64,000 nt of DNA from Haberlea rhodopensis. Its lineage: Eukaryota > Streptophyta > Magnoliopsida > Lamiales > Gesneriaceae. The notes beneath the pieces were generated by a model. The model was not told where the DNA came from. It worked only from the letters and a program-made list of their open reading frames with translations, and ran no database searches. Shown here in pieces: positions 46,980 through 58,360 of the stretch. Every line of letters starts with the position of its first letter. The stretch's first letter is position 1. The stretch lies in contig CAJQUN010000333.1 in the NCBI GenBank assembly GCA_907163345.1, forward strand, positions 124,001 to 188,000. The letters run 5' to 3'. Position numbers and translations under genes: made by a program.

Positions 46980-49310
46980 GGAATTTTGTAAACTACTCCA
47001 CAAATTTTAATTGCCTCTTCAAGTATATATTTGCTTTCCAAAAAGTAAGCTAAACTTAATATGAAATGAAGGTATTATAGGAAGTGAAGAGTATTTAAGG
47101 CATTTATTTTTTATTTATTAAGAAAACACTTGAATAAAATAAATTTAGGAGTCAAAATCTTTCGATATTTTAATGAACAAACACTAATTTTTATTCCCTC
47201 ACATTTAAAAAATGTTGGTGTTCCAGCATCTGTATTTTCATAAAAATCCAATATTTTTTCTTTTCAAAATATAACAAATTATATAAACTTCAATTAATTT
47301 AAAAAAAACGTTGAGATACTTTCAAATTGCGTCTTTGTAAACCAATATCATCGGTAGAGATGTCAAACGGAGCGGACGGCACAAGGCACGGCACGATACA
47401 GATCGGCACGACATGACCCATTTTACTATAGTGTCGTGCTGTGCCGGGCCAAGTGGTGCCGGCCCGTGGGCCAACACGGCACGGCACTGTATTTGTTGGG
47501 TTTTGGAAACCCGAATAATCTTGGTTTTGATGTTAACAAAACTTGTTATTGTGTTGCTAACATATTTCATCAAGTGTGCAGTTCATAGATCATAATTAAG
47601 AGCTTGATGAATTACAAAGAAGTAGCTTGGAAATATCAAGCTGGACCAAGACTGAAATCCTGACAGAGCGGATTGTTTTGATCATATCTCATAGCTCGGT
47701 TATCGAAATGGCGTGCTTCCAAAGAGATTGAACAGCCAACTTAAAATACTAAAAGTCATATTTCACAACAGATCGGCTAGTTCAAATGTTATCAAGGAGA
47801 AAAGATGCCTGCAAGATCGAGCTGAACCGCGAAGAAACAACAAGTTGTTTCTGCAAGCAACTGTCAGTCTGGTGGCCATAAATCTCAGCTCGCTTATCGG
47901 AACGGAACGATTCAGTATGGGTTGGAAAGCTAAGACAAATCTCTACAAGTCATCTTTGGAAGACAAAGACTGAATCGGACGTTAAGATGGCCAAAACTCT
48001 TCTGCAAGTCACGCCATGTGACGCCTGTAAGATCGAGCTGTTACAGCAAAGTCCCTGTCAGTCTGGTGGGCATAACTCTTAGCTCGCTTATTGGAACGGA
48101 ACGATTCAGTATGGGTTGGAAAACTACGACAAAGATCTACAAGTCATCTTTGGAAGTGAAAGACTGAATCGGACGTTAAGATTGCCAAAAAGCTTCTGCA
48201 AGTCACGTCATGTGCTGCTGCATCCAGCAAACAGACAGCAGGAGCATTGCCTCGTATTTCAAGCATAACTCTCTCATACAAACTTGAAATCGAGCGATTC
48301 TTGATTCCGTGGAAATCTAAGAGAAAGGGCTACAACTTTCATGTGGATCACTTTGCCCAAAAATCAAAGAATGAAGAGTTACAAGCAACATATCGAAGAG
48401 CAAGTTTATCAATCTGTTTTTGTATCAAGCTGATTGTCCAGACTGATCCGGACCAGACTGATATGCCCTTGCTGATCTGGACCAGACCGATCTGCCCGTG
48501 CTGATCTGCCAGACTAATCTAGCATGCTGATCCGGCCAGACTGATCTGCCCAAGCTGATCCGGCCAATCCGGTCCGAAATACAAATAGCCCAGAAACCAG
48601 AATATGACTGTTGCAAGCTCGAGAATGGTGCAGAACCTTCTCCAACGGGCATATTCTTGTGTCTAACGTATATATCATTACTTGGGGCTATATATACATG
48701 ATTTGAAAGATCAATAACAGCTGATTGAAGATCAATCCAAGCCTTCCAAAGCAAACCCACTTGGGATTCAATTGGGGAACTTCAAAGACAAAAGTTGATA
48801 AATGAAGAGCACTCCCCAAACCTTTGGCACCTCTTACCTTGTTGTATCAGATCTGATAGGAGATCATTTGTGCCTTTGTATTCACTCTATTCATTGTATT
48901 TGTGAGCCAAAATATAAGAGTGAATACCATTGTAACGGTTGATGATTTATCACAACCGATGAGAGGTCTTTGTATGTGAGACATTAAAGAACATACATAG
49001 TTGAGTTGCTAGGAGTTCTAGTTGGATGAGGCATTCCCAACTGGATCGGGTTTGTACAACGGGATTGTATAAATCAAAGTCTTCTAGTGGAATTCTTCCA
49101 TGAGGTGGAAGAAGGGGAGACGTAGAAGGATTACACCACCTTCGAACTTCCATAAACAAATGCTTGTTTATTTATTTTAATTGCATAGCTTTAAAATACC
49201 TTTCAAATGTTTAATCGGTTATAGAGCGGGTTATGTCGAGTGTCTTCCGCTCAGTTTTGTAACCGAACTCGATATAATCTCTCGGTGCAATTATTTCAAG
49301 AACACGAGCT

Positions 49311-49992
49311 ATTGATGTCACGCCCCGGGCCCAGGCCCGCGCAAGCGCGACTGCACAATGGGCTCTTATAGCAACTACTTTGTATCCGTCCTCGCTCTAC
49401 GAAAATGGTTAACCCAAGTTGCTATAATAGTCCATTGTAAGCCTTTATAAACCACTTTAAATTTTCATCCACAACCAATGTGGGACAAGGATATTACAAT
49501 CACCCCTCCTTTAGAACGCGACGTCATCGTCGCCACCTAACTCATCGATCCACCGGCACCGGGAATCTAGAGGTGGCTCCTACAGGTTCAAGAGGTGGCT
49601 CCCGTCATGTAGCACTTTGCCCCGCAGGTTCAAGAGGTGGCTCCCACGCACGTGGCACTTTGCCCCGCAGGTTCAAGAGGTGGCCCCCGTCGTGTAGCAC
49701 TTTGCCCTTTAGGCTCAAGAGGTGGCTCCCATGCACGTAGCACTTTGCCCGCATAGCACTTATCTCCCGGTGTTTTCTGCCGGTGACCGGCTCTGATACC
49801 ATTCTGTCACGCCCCGGGCCCAGGCCCGCGCATGCGCGACTGCACAATGGACTCTTATAGCAACTACTTTGTATCCGTCCTCGCTCTACGAAAATGGTTA
49901 ACCCAAGTTGCTATAATAGTCCATTGTAAGCCTTTATAAACCACTTTAAATTTTCATCCACAACCAATGTGGGACAATGATATTACAATTGA
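49311..49992 (-). mobile_element. TRIM retrotransposon, 672 bp, inserted in the left LTR
   Basis: Two 183-bp LTRs, 49316-49498 and 49805-49987, differ at about three positions. Flanks are the perfect duplication ATTGA (49311-49315 and 49988-49992). The element reads on the - strand: LTR TGTAATATC...GGGGCGTGACA, primer site TGGTATCAGAGCC at 49801-49789, and polypurine tract AAAGGAGGGGTGAT next to the other LTR. The interior is about 306 bp and made largely of a tandem module. The uninterrupted site ACGAGCTATTGAAGCTCAAG is preserved in the right LTR of the host element near 52718-52737, which proves the insertion. Confidence 0.95.
49570..49755 (-). repeat. Tandem GGCAAAGTGC / GCCACCTCTTGA modules in the TRIM interior
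   Basis: About four units of 45-48 bp (on the - strand GGGCAAAGTGCTACGTGC, then GGGAGCCACCTCTTGAACC). They match the module at 27270-27445 closely. Confidence 0.9.
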
Positions 49993-50053
49993 AGCTCAAG
50001 TTGGTTGAACTCGGGTGTGGACTGGCAACCCACCCCCGAAATCGATCCTGACA

Positions 50054-50904
50054 AGTGGTATCAGAGCCAGGTTGTTCTTGGAAAGCATTTTAACCGATTT
50101 TTTTGCAGATATCTTTCAAAATCATTTTCAAAATTTTTCATGAGCATGAAAATATTTCATAGCATAATTTTTCAAAATTTGGTGTATGAAAATTTTGAGC
50201 ATAAAAATCAATTTCATTGCATTCATTTTGCACGAAAATAATTTTAAAATCTATTTTAAATGTTCAAATTCTCGTTCAATATGTTCTAAACTCATTTTAA
50301 GTTTAAAATTTTTATTTTGAGATTTTATCTAACAATTTTCGAAGCATTTTAGTTTTCTGGCAGCTTGCAGCGACTTTGGGAAAATTGGCATAACTTCTTG
50401 CTCGGATGTCCAAATGACAAACCGTTTTTTGCGTTGCAAACTAGACTCATAGAGGATCACAACGGTATAGGTCTTGCAGCCTAATTATTCACGAGGAGAT
50501 ACAGTTTATTCTGCAAAGTTGGACTAAGTGTGCTGCCACCGCTGAAAGATAAAATGGACATTGTTGAGTTTTGTCAAGAAATTCAAATTTGTTGCCAAGT
50601 ATGCTACATGCATCATCAAAAGAAGTTATTTTTGTTCAAAAATTAATGTGCATTGCTTTTTTTTAATTTGTTTTAGCCTACCCCATTTGCCCCTCACTTG
50701 CTCAAATTTTCAAACGTTTTAAAATTAAGGGGGAGAGTTTTCTCATCCTTGAGGGGGAGTAAATTTATTTGTCTTCCTTTTTGATTCACACAAAAAGGGG
50801 GAGAAATATGTTGTTTAAAAAATATGATTTTTCTTGTTATGCAACATTGTGCTTTAATGTTCATATTTTTATTCAAGTTTTGTGATCATCAAAAAGGGGG
50901 AGAT
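50054..50904 (+). other. Non-coding interior of the Copia-like element
   Basis: Between primer site and polypurine tract no frame longer than about 80 codons exists and none resembles gag or pol. Three purine-rich blocks (AAGGGGGAGAG at about 50728, GAGGGGGAGT at 50751, AAAAGGGGGAGAAA at 50795) precede the true polypurine tract and look like duplicated copies of it. Confidence 0.8.
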
Positions 50905-52787
50905 TGTTGGGTTTTGGAAACCCGAATAATCTTGGTTTTGATGTTAACAAAACTTGTTATTGTGTTGCTAACATATTTCATCAAGTGTGCAGTCCATAGA
51001 TCATAATTAAGAGCTTGATGAATTACAAAGAAGTAGCTTGGAAATATCAAGCTGGACCAAGACTGAAATCCTGGCAGAGCGGATTGTTTCGATCATATCT
51101 CATAGCTCGGATATCGAAATGGCGTGCTTCCAAAGAGATTGAACAGCCAACTTAAAATACTAAAAGTCATATTTCACAACATATCGGCTAGTTCAAATGT
51201 TATCAAGGAGAAAAGACGCCTGCAAGATCGAGCTGAACCGCGAAGAAACAGCAAGCTGTTTCTGCAAGCAACTGTCAGTCTGGTGGCCATAACTCTCAGC
51301 TCGCTTATTGGAACGGAACGATTCAGTATGGGTTGGAAAGCTACGACAAATATCTACAGGTCATCTTTGGAAGACAAAGACTGAATCGGACGTTAAGATG
51401 GCCAAAAGGCTTCTGCAAGACACGCCATGTGACGCCTGTAAGATCGAGCTGTTACAGCAAAGTCCCTGTCAGTCTGGTGAGCATAACTCTTAGTTCGCTT
51501 ATCGGAACGGAACGATTCAGTATGGGTTGGAAAGCTACAACAAAGATCTACAAGTCATCTTTGGAAGTAAAAGACTGAATCGGACGTTAAGATGGCCAAA
51601 AAGCTTCTGCAATTCACGCCATGTGCTGCTGCATCCAGCAAACAGACAGCAGGAGCATCGCCTTGTATTTCGAGCATAACTCTCTCATACAAACTCGAAA
51701 TCAAGCGATTCTTGATTCCGTGGAAAGCTAAGAGAAAGGGCTACAACTTTAATGTGGATCAATTTGACCAAAAATCAAAGAATGAAGAGTTACAAGCAAC
51801 AGATCAAAGAGCAAGTTTATCAATCTGTTTTTGTATCAAGCTGATTGTCCAGACTGATCCGGACCAGACTGATCTGCCCTTGCTGATCTGGACCAGACTG
51901 ATCTGCCCATGCTGATCTGCCAGACTAATCTAGCATGCTGATCCGGCCAGACTGATCTGCCCAAGCTGATCCGGCCAATCCGGTCCGAAATACAAATAGC
52001 CCAGAAACCAGAATATGACTGTTGCAAGCTCGGGAATGGTGCAGAACCTTCTCCAACGGGCATATTCTTGTGTCTAACGTATATATCATTACTTGGGGCT
52101 ATATATACATGATTTGGAAGCTCAATAACAGCTGATTTAAGATCAATCCAAGCCTTCCAAAGCAAACCCACTTGAGATTCAATTGGGGAACTTCAAAGAC
52201 AAAAGTTGCTAAATAAATAGCACTCCCCAAACCTTTGGCACCTCTTACCTTGCTGTATCAGATCTGATAGGAGATCATTTGTGCCTTTGTATTCACTCTA
52301 TTCATTGTATTTGTGAGCCAAAATAGAATAGTGAATACCATTGTAACGGTTGATGATTTATCACAACCGATGAGATGTCTTTGTATGTGAGACATTAAAG
52401 AACATACATAGTTGAGTTGCTAGGAGTTCTAGTTGGATGAGGCATTCCCAACTGGATCGGGTTTGTACAACGAGATTGTATAAATCAAAGTCTTCTAGTG
52501 GAATCCTTCCATGAGGTGGAAGAAGGGGAGATGTAGAAGGATTACACCACCTTCGAACTTCCATAAACAAATGCTTGTTTATTTATTTTAATTGCATATC
52601 TTTAAAATACCTTTCAAATGTTTAATCGGTTATAGAGCGGGTTATGTCGAGTGTCTTCCGCTCGGTTTTGTAACCGAACACGATATAATCTCTCGGTGCA
52701 ATTATTTCAAGAACACGAGCTATTGAAGCTCAAGTTGGTTGAACTCGGGTGTGGACTGGCAACCCACCCCCGAAATCGATCCTGACA
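50905..52787 (+). repeat. Right LTR of the nested Copia-like element
   Basis: 1883 bp, uninterrupted, TGTTGGG...CCTGACA. It serves as the reference for the empty TRIM site. Confidence 0.92.
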
Positions 52788-52807
52788 GTATTTTAAAAAA
52801 AAAAATT

Positions 52808-52990
52808 AATTGGCGATCGATCGCCACATAATTGGCGACGATCACCGAATGGCAGTAGGTTACAAACGTGCTTGGCGATCGATTGTCATATAATTGGTGA
52901 TCGATCTCCGAGTGGCAGTATGTTATAAGTGTGCTTGGCGATCCACGACACATAACTGGCGATCGATCGCCGAATGCCCAACAGTCAAAT
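52808..52990. repeat. Three tandem copies of a 60-bp GGCGATCGATCGCC unit
   Basis: Each unit holds TGGCGATCGATCGCC-type words, TAATTGGCGATCGATC, GAATGGCAGTA and GTTA(C/T)AA-GTGCT. It lies in the hAT-like element right of the nested insertion. The GATCGATC core is self-complementary. Confidence 0.75.
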
Positions 52991-53121
52991 AAATAAAAAA
53001 AATTGATTTTGACCGTGCCGGGCCTGACAAAAACAAAGACGGGTCGTGCCACGGCCCAGCACGGACAGTGCCGGGCGGCACGAATTACTGTCACGACCCA
53101 TTTGACATCACTAATCATTGG

Positions 53122-53384
53122 TACACTTCCCGCTTATCCAAACTTTTATATACTTTTAGTGAGCATGATGAAATATAATAAATAGTTGATAATAACATAT
53201 AATAGAACATTTTTATGGCACTTTATTCAACAAGAAACCTGTGATAACACTTTAAAATGGTTTCTTCGATGCTATCCAGGATATCACTCACGTTATCTTT
53301 TGCGCGCCAAATTTTGGATAGCATAGAAAGTGGCACTTTAAAATATCCATAATTGAATTTTTATCATTCGTGTGTGGATATTTT
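53122..53384. other. Short gap between the nested elements and the Copia element
   Basis: Gene-free, with no clear element ends. Confidence 0.4.
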
Positions 53385-53941
53385 TGTCGTTAAATTTTTC
53401 TCTCTCAAAGTGTATCTCAGGAATGTAGTAACAAACAGAATAACAACTTCAATTTTTTATGTCGAGGCGAAATTTGTAATCTCCGTCTTTAAGATAATAT
53501 TGTCTCGCCTTTGTGTTAACGGTTTGCTATGTCAATTTGTCTCCCAAGATACAACGACTATGACTTGTGATATTGGCACTCCAAATCACAAGTCCTCAAA
53601 CCATAAAGTTTCAAAGCACTCAAAAGAAGAAACTTGATGAAAAAAAAAAATGCTCTCAATTTAATCTTTTGGTTTGATGTAGATTTCGAAATCTTATATT
53701 TAATCAATGAGAGAATTGTTGTATTTATAGTAAACCAAGAAATAACTCCAAATGGACACCATTTCGAGGCATCACATCGCGAAAAATCGCACCCTAATGT
53801 GAATGGACACATCATTTCACGCAACAGAAACATGGCTCGATCGATCGAGCTCCTGCAACAAAAGAACCAAAAAAATTTTAATGAGCTCGGTCGATCGAGC
53901 ACTCAAATATTTTTTTTTCATTTATTTATTTCATTTTTCCA
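53385..53941 (-). repeat. 3' LTR of the decayed Copia element
   Basis: Shares long runs with the 5' LTR (for example TATCTCAGGAATGTAGTAAC and TCCCAAGATACAACGACTAT) and contains CGATCGAGC repeats near its start in element sense. Confidence 0.85.
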
Positions 53942-54671
53942 AAAATCCCCCACATGAATTAAATTAATGCATGTATGCAATTGAGTGCTTTGACGAACTA
54001 TTATGGCATCTGAAGAGATAGCTTGTGGCTTTGAATCTTCGGTAGTAGTATTCAATCGGATTTACTTGGCTTAATAGTAAACTTATAGTCTTGAACTATT
54101 TAGTCGTTGGTGTAAACCAAGATAATTGAACCCACACCATAATAATTCTAACATTCGTATTGGTTTCTTACAGTTGTGTCCGTTTCGGCCATGGACCACG
54201 CTTGGTTTCATAAGTGCTTTCCATTCTTTGAAGCGGCCACACTTCTCACTTACATATGTGATCTCCTAAAAGAGTATCCCGCTATATTCCAACATAGCCT
54301 AATATGTCTTAAGAATCATTAAATGCCATTTGCCTATCCTCGTACCCTCTTGCAGGCTACACCCATTATCATAGGAATGTGTCAGAGATTAATTTCCAAG
54401 GTGTTTATACAATCTCGTAGTTTGGTTGTCCCTTTTGAACCTAGATCTTGGGATCTCCAGTCACATAGGCTGGTTATTCACCACAAGATTTTTATTATAG
54501 GGTTTTAATCTCATTCCCCTCGATAAACTATATATTTTTTGTGAGTGGGTCCGCAATATTTTTCTTTGACTTCACAATGGACATAATGCCATTTGAGATC
54601 AACTGTTTAATAGTATTGTGTCTACAATGTATATGTTTATACTTACCTTTATACATGCTATTTTGTGCTCT

Positions 54672-55148
54672 TCATATAGCAGATTGGCTATCACAATGTA
54701 TTTTAATTGCAGGCACAAGTTTTTCCCAACAAGTAATTTCTTCCAAGAAACTTATAAGCCATTCGGCTTTTTTTCCCGCTTTATCTAAAGCTATGAATTC
54801 AGATTTTATAGTGGATCTAGCAATACAAGTTTGCTTGGCAGATTTTCGCAATGCTGCAGCACCTCCAATGGTAAACACATAACCACTTGTCGACTTGGAG
54901 TCTTGAGTGTCCGATATCCAATTTGCATCAATGTATCCTTCCAATACAACAGGATATCTTGTATAGTGCAATCCATAGTTCAAAGTGTAACTTAAATATT
55001 TAAGTACCATCATCAATGCCTTCCAATGGTCATTGTTTGGATTGCTCGTGAATCTACTTAGTTTGCCAACCGCATATGCAATATCAGGACGTGTACAGTT
55101 CATAAGATACATTAGACTGCCAATTATCCTTGAGTATTCTAATTGCAT
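54672..55148 (-). pseudogene. Copia RNase H fragment
   Basis: About 158 codons with YSRIIGSLMYL, TRPDIAYAVGKLSRF and the RNase H core GYIDANW, STSGYVF and SEFIAL, the standard Copia RNase H blocks. It is separated from the RT part by a stop-containing gap. Not translatable as a functional polyprotein here. Confidence 0.85.
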
Positions 55149-55274
55149 GACAGTGTCTCATTTGTTTTTAACCAAATGTAGATTCGGGTCATAGGGTGTT
55201 TTTACAGACGACGTATCATTCGCGAGAAATTTTTCGAGTATTTTCTCAACATAATGAGACTGTGACAATACTCG

Positions 55275-55607
55275 TCATTCGGATATCTTGGAGAACTTGA
55301 GTCCAAGTATCACATCAGCGTCACACATATATTTCATTTCAAAATGTTTTATTAACAGTTTCTTTGTTGCGTTGATGATTTCTAAGTTGTTTCCCACTAT
55401 GAGCATATCATCAACGTATAAGGATACTATTACACATGCTTTAAGCGTGTTTTTCATATATACGCATTTGTCACACTCGTTGATCTTGAAATCATTTGAC
55501 AACATTGTTTTATCAAATTTTTCATGCCATTGTTTCGTCGCTTGCTTAAGTTCATACAATGACTTAACGAGTCTACACACTTTTTTTCTCTTGTCCGGGA
55601 ACCACAA
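55275..55607 (-). pseudogene. Copia reverse transcriptase fragment
   Basis: About 110 codons with RLVKSLYELKQATKQWHEKFD and the catalytic box YVDDMLIVG, the central and C-terminal part of Copia RT. The N-terminal RT part (towards 56200) is broken. Confidence 0.85.
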
Positions 55608-56300
55608 ACATTTCGGGTTTTTTCATATAAATTTCCTCCTCAAGTTCCCCATTGAGGAATGCTGTTTTAACATCCATTTGATGTATCTCTAAATTGTTAA
55701 AGCATCGATAGCAATGATCACTCTAATGGACGTAATTCTCATGACTGGTGAATATGTATCAATGTAATCAAGACCTTCTTTTTGTCTATATCCATTTGCT
55801 AAGAGTCTTACCTTGTATTTATCAATTGAACCATCGGACTTATATTTCCTTTTAAGAATCCATTTGCATTCTAATGGTTTACTTCCAGTTAGAAGGTCTA
55901 CAAATTCCCGCGTGGTTTTGCATTATAGATTATATTTCGCCATTAATAGCCTCTTTCCACATAAGAGCATCAGGGCTAGATAATGCGTCACTAATCGATC
56001 TTGGTTCATTGTCCAACATATATGTCAGGAAGTCAGGACCATAAATCTTAGCCACTTTGGTACTATTGCTACGTCGTGGTTCTACTTCCTAAATAGAGTC
56101 ACAGTTAGCGTCTTCATACACCCTTTTTCTTAGGGCTCATTTCCTTGTTAGTTTTGTAGGGAAAATATTTCTTCAAAAAATACCACATTTCTTGATTCCA
56201 TGATTGTACCTTCATGCACACCACTTATTTCAGATTTATGTACTAACAATCGATATGCACTACTATTGTTAGCATAACCAATAATACACAATCTATTATT

Positions 56301-56519
56301 TTAGGCCCAATTTTCACTTGTTGGTTTTGATACTTCTACCTTAGCCAAGCACCCCCACACTTTCAAGAATTTGTAGGAAAGTTTGTGACCTTTCCATAAC
56401 TCATAAGGAGTTTCATCCTTACTTTTGTGTGGTATTTTGTTTAGAATATAGTTGGCCGAGAGGATTGCTTCTCCCCACAAGTTTTGTGGTAATCCAGAAC
56501 ATATCAACGTAGCATTCAT
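56301..56519 (-). pseudogene. Copia integrase core, C-terminal part
   Basis: Contains LPQNLWGEAILSANYILNKIP and YELWKG...LKVWGC, conserved at the end of the Copia integrase core. A stop separates it from the upstream integrase fragment. Confidence 0.8.
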
Positions 56520-56720
56520 GATCTCTTTTAGAGTACCATTTTTATGTTCGGCAATACCATTTGATTGTGGTGAATAGGGGGCAGTGGTTTGGTGAATAAT
56601 GCCATACTCAATGCAAAATTCTTTAAACGGTGTTCCATATTCTCCACCTCTATCGCTTCAAACATTCTTTATCTTTTTGGTAAGTTGATTTTCAACTTCA
56701 TTCTTGTATTGTTTAAATAC

Positions 56721-56978
56721 TTACAATGCCTCGTCTTTGCTTCTTAGCAAATAGACGTAACAAAATCTCGTACAATCATTAATAAAAGTATTGAAGTACT
56801 TTTTCCTACCTTTAGTTTCCAAAAACTTTAGATTGCATAGATCCGTATGAATTAATTCAAGAGGTGTCGTAGTTCTTTCAATTGAATGGAACGACGGTTT
56901 CGTTAACTTGGCCTCAACACAAGTCTCACACTTATGTTTCAAGTTAACATTCATTTGAGGCAATAAGTTTAACTTCAT
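56721..56978 (-). pseudogene. Copia integrase zinc-binding and core start
   Basis: Contains CETCVEAKLTKPSF (end of the HHCC zinc domain) and ELIHTDLCN with the first catalytic Asp context. The expected second acidic block lies beyond a break. Confidence 0.8.
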
Positions 56979-57109
56979 TTATTTGTTAAGTGAACCATAA
57001 TTCACATTACCCAAACGATCATGCCATAAATTACAAGACTCAATCAAATACGTAGAATCATTTCAATTTGACGTATAACCGTCATTACATTCATTTTGAA
57101 TATGTTTTT

Positions 57110-57838
57110 CTACATATAGTCTTTTCCTACAAAAAATCCATTTTTGGAGAGTATAATCTTTCCAGATTCTAAAATTAGTCTAAAACCCGACTTGAATAGA
57201 GCCGATCCGGATATCAAGTTCTTTCGGATGTCGGGGACTTGTAGGACATCTATCAAAGTCAATTCCTTTTCCGAAGTCATCTTTAGAACCACCTTTCCCA
57301 GTCCAACTACCGGAGATGTAGTGGAATTTCTCATGTATAGTTGACGCCCACTTATTGGAGTGTATGTGGAGAATATGGCTTTGTCCGAGCACACATGTCG
57401 GGTTGCACCAGAATTGACGAACCATTCCATAGGATTGTCCAACAAGTTCGTTTCAAAGATCACATCAGTTAACATTAAATCATTCAAGTCATCTAAGATT
57501 CGATCATGTTCGGTCACATTGACTTGATCTTTTGCTATCCCACGAGTGTCTTTGTTGCGACAATCATTTATCATGTGATTGGGCTTTCCATACTTATAGC
57601 ATTTTCCTTTGAACTTTTTCGTCTTGCCATTGTTGGAGGTTGTACCATCAAACTTACGTTTTGATCCAGTTCTTTGTTCAACTAGGTTAGCCAATGGTTC
57701 CATTTGAAACCTACCCGCTTTCTTCTCGGAAACTTTGTTGTCCTCCTCGATTCGTAGTCGAACCACAATATCTTCAAGACTCGTCTCCTTTCGTTTGTGT
57801 TTCAGATAGTTCTTGAAGTCCTTCCACATAGGAGGCAA
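57110..57838 (-). pseudogene. Copia gag C-terminus and protease, mutated key residues
   Basis: 242 codons. The gag part has a zinc-knuckle remnant, CYKYGKPNHMINDC, where the second Cys of CX2C is Tyr. The protease block reads WFVNSGATRHVC, where the catalytic Asp of DSGAT is Asn. The end, GRQLYMRNS...LLDVLQVP-like, leads to the pre-integrase region. Loss of both residues indicates an inactive element. Confidence 0.85.
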
Positions 57839-58055
57839 TTTTCAATCATAGCAGGGGCTTGGAATGAATTACTTAGACTCATTCCCTCTGCATGAATGTC
57901 ATGCAAGATCACTTGTAGATCTTTCACTTGTGCCATCACAGGCTTGATATTAACCATCTTGAAATCCAGAAACTGTCACATTATGAATTTCTTCATGCCG
58001 GCATCCTCGGTTTTGTACTTCTTTTTCAGCAATGCCCATAGTTCCTTTGCTGTTT

Positions 58056-58337
58056 TCACAAGACAATAAACGTTATATAATTTTTATCTAACCCATTTAG
58101 GATATAGTTCTTGCATAGGAAGTCGCTTTGATTCCATGCGTCAAGTGCTGCTCTCTTTTGGGTATCAGTCTCTCCCTCTTCAACCGTAGGAAGCTCATCA
58201 GTTAAGAACCTTGCCAAACTTATTGTGGTCAAGTAAAATAGCATCTTTTGTTGCCACCGCTTGAAATTGTTCCCATTGAACTTTTCAGACCTTTCACCAT
58301 GATGAACATGAGTCGTTGTTGCACTCGAAGAAGCCAT
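58056..58337 (-). pseudogene. Copia gag N-terminus
   Basis: Starts MASSSATTTHVHHGERSEKFNG and contains FKRWQQKMLFYLTT and NGLDKNY, the UBN2-type gag start. The frame breaks before the rest of gag (57838-58055). Confidence 0.85.
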
Positions 58338-58360
58338 TTGTGCCGATATTGTCTTAAGAT

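Larger units (their letters stand above)
47494..50053 (+). repeat. Left LTR of the nested Copia-like element, interrupted by a TRIM
   Basis: It is near-identical to the right LTR (a few percent difference by eye). Inside are three tandem-like segments around GGAACGGAACGATTCAGTATG and a GACTGATC/CTGATCTGCC-rich stretch (48440-48560). A TATA-like GGGGCTATATATACATG lies near 48685. The TRIM interrupts at 49316. Confidence 0.9.
47489..52792 (+). mobile_element. Non-autonomous Copia-like LTR element (LARD-like), 5.3 kb
   Basis: Complete element 47494-52787 flanked by the perfect duplication GTATT (47489-47493 and 52788-52792). The left LTR is 47494-50053 and includes a TRIM; without the TRIM and its duplicated 5 bp it is 1883 bp, equal to the right LTR (50905-52787, 1883 bp). 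Both start TGTTGGG and end CCTGACA. The primer site TGGTATCAGAGCC follows the left LTR at 50056-50068, and the polypurine tract AAAAAGGGGGAGA ends at 50903 just before the right LTR. The 851-bp interior has no gag or pol, so it depends on another element. The AAAGGGGGAGATTGTTGGG junction is typical of Copia elements such as the SIRE/Maximus group. Confidence 0.92.
47347..53121. mobile_element. hAT-like element, host of a nested LTR element
   Basis: The tips TAGAGATGTCAAACGG (47355) and, reverse complemented, TAGTGATGTCAAATGG (ending 53113) form the inverted repeats. Flanks ATCATCGG (47347-47354) and ATCATTGG (53114-53121) match at 7 of 8 bases, the hAT duplication length. Without the nested insertion the element would be about 460 bp. 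It carries CGGCACGG/GTGCCGGGC-rich arms and a tandem GCGATCGATCGC block, and no transposase. Confidence 0.75.

Noticed and set aside
48425..48760. Minus-strand frame of 111 codons in the LTR (also at 51836-52171)
   Set aside because: Made of GATCAGTCTGG-type word repeats; present in both LTRs and has no domain.
52720..53118. Minus-strand frame of 132 codons
   Set aside because: Runs across the LTR end, the tandem GCGATCGATCGC block and the hAT arm, so it is a composite of repeats.
55288..55692. Plus-strand frame of 134 codons
   Set aside because: Antisense of the Copia reverse transcriptase fragment.
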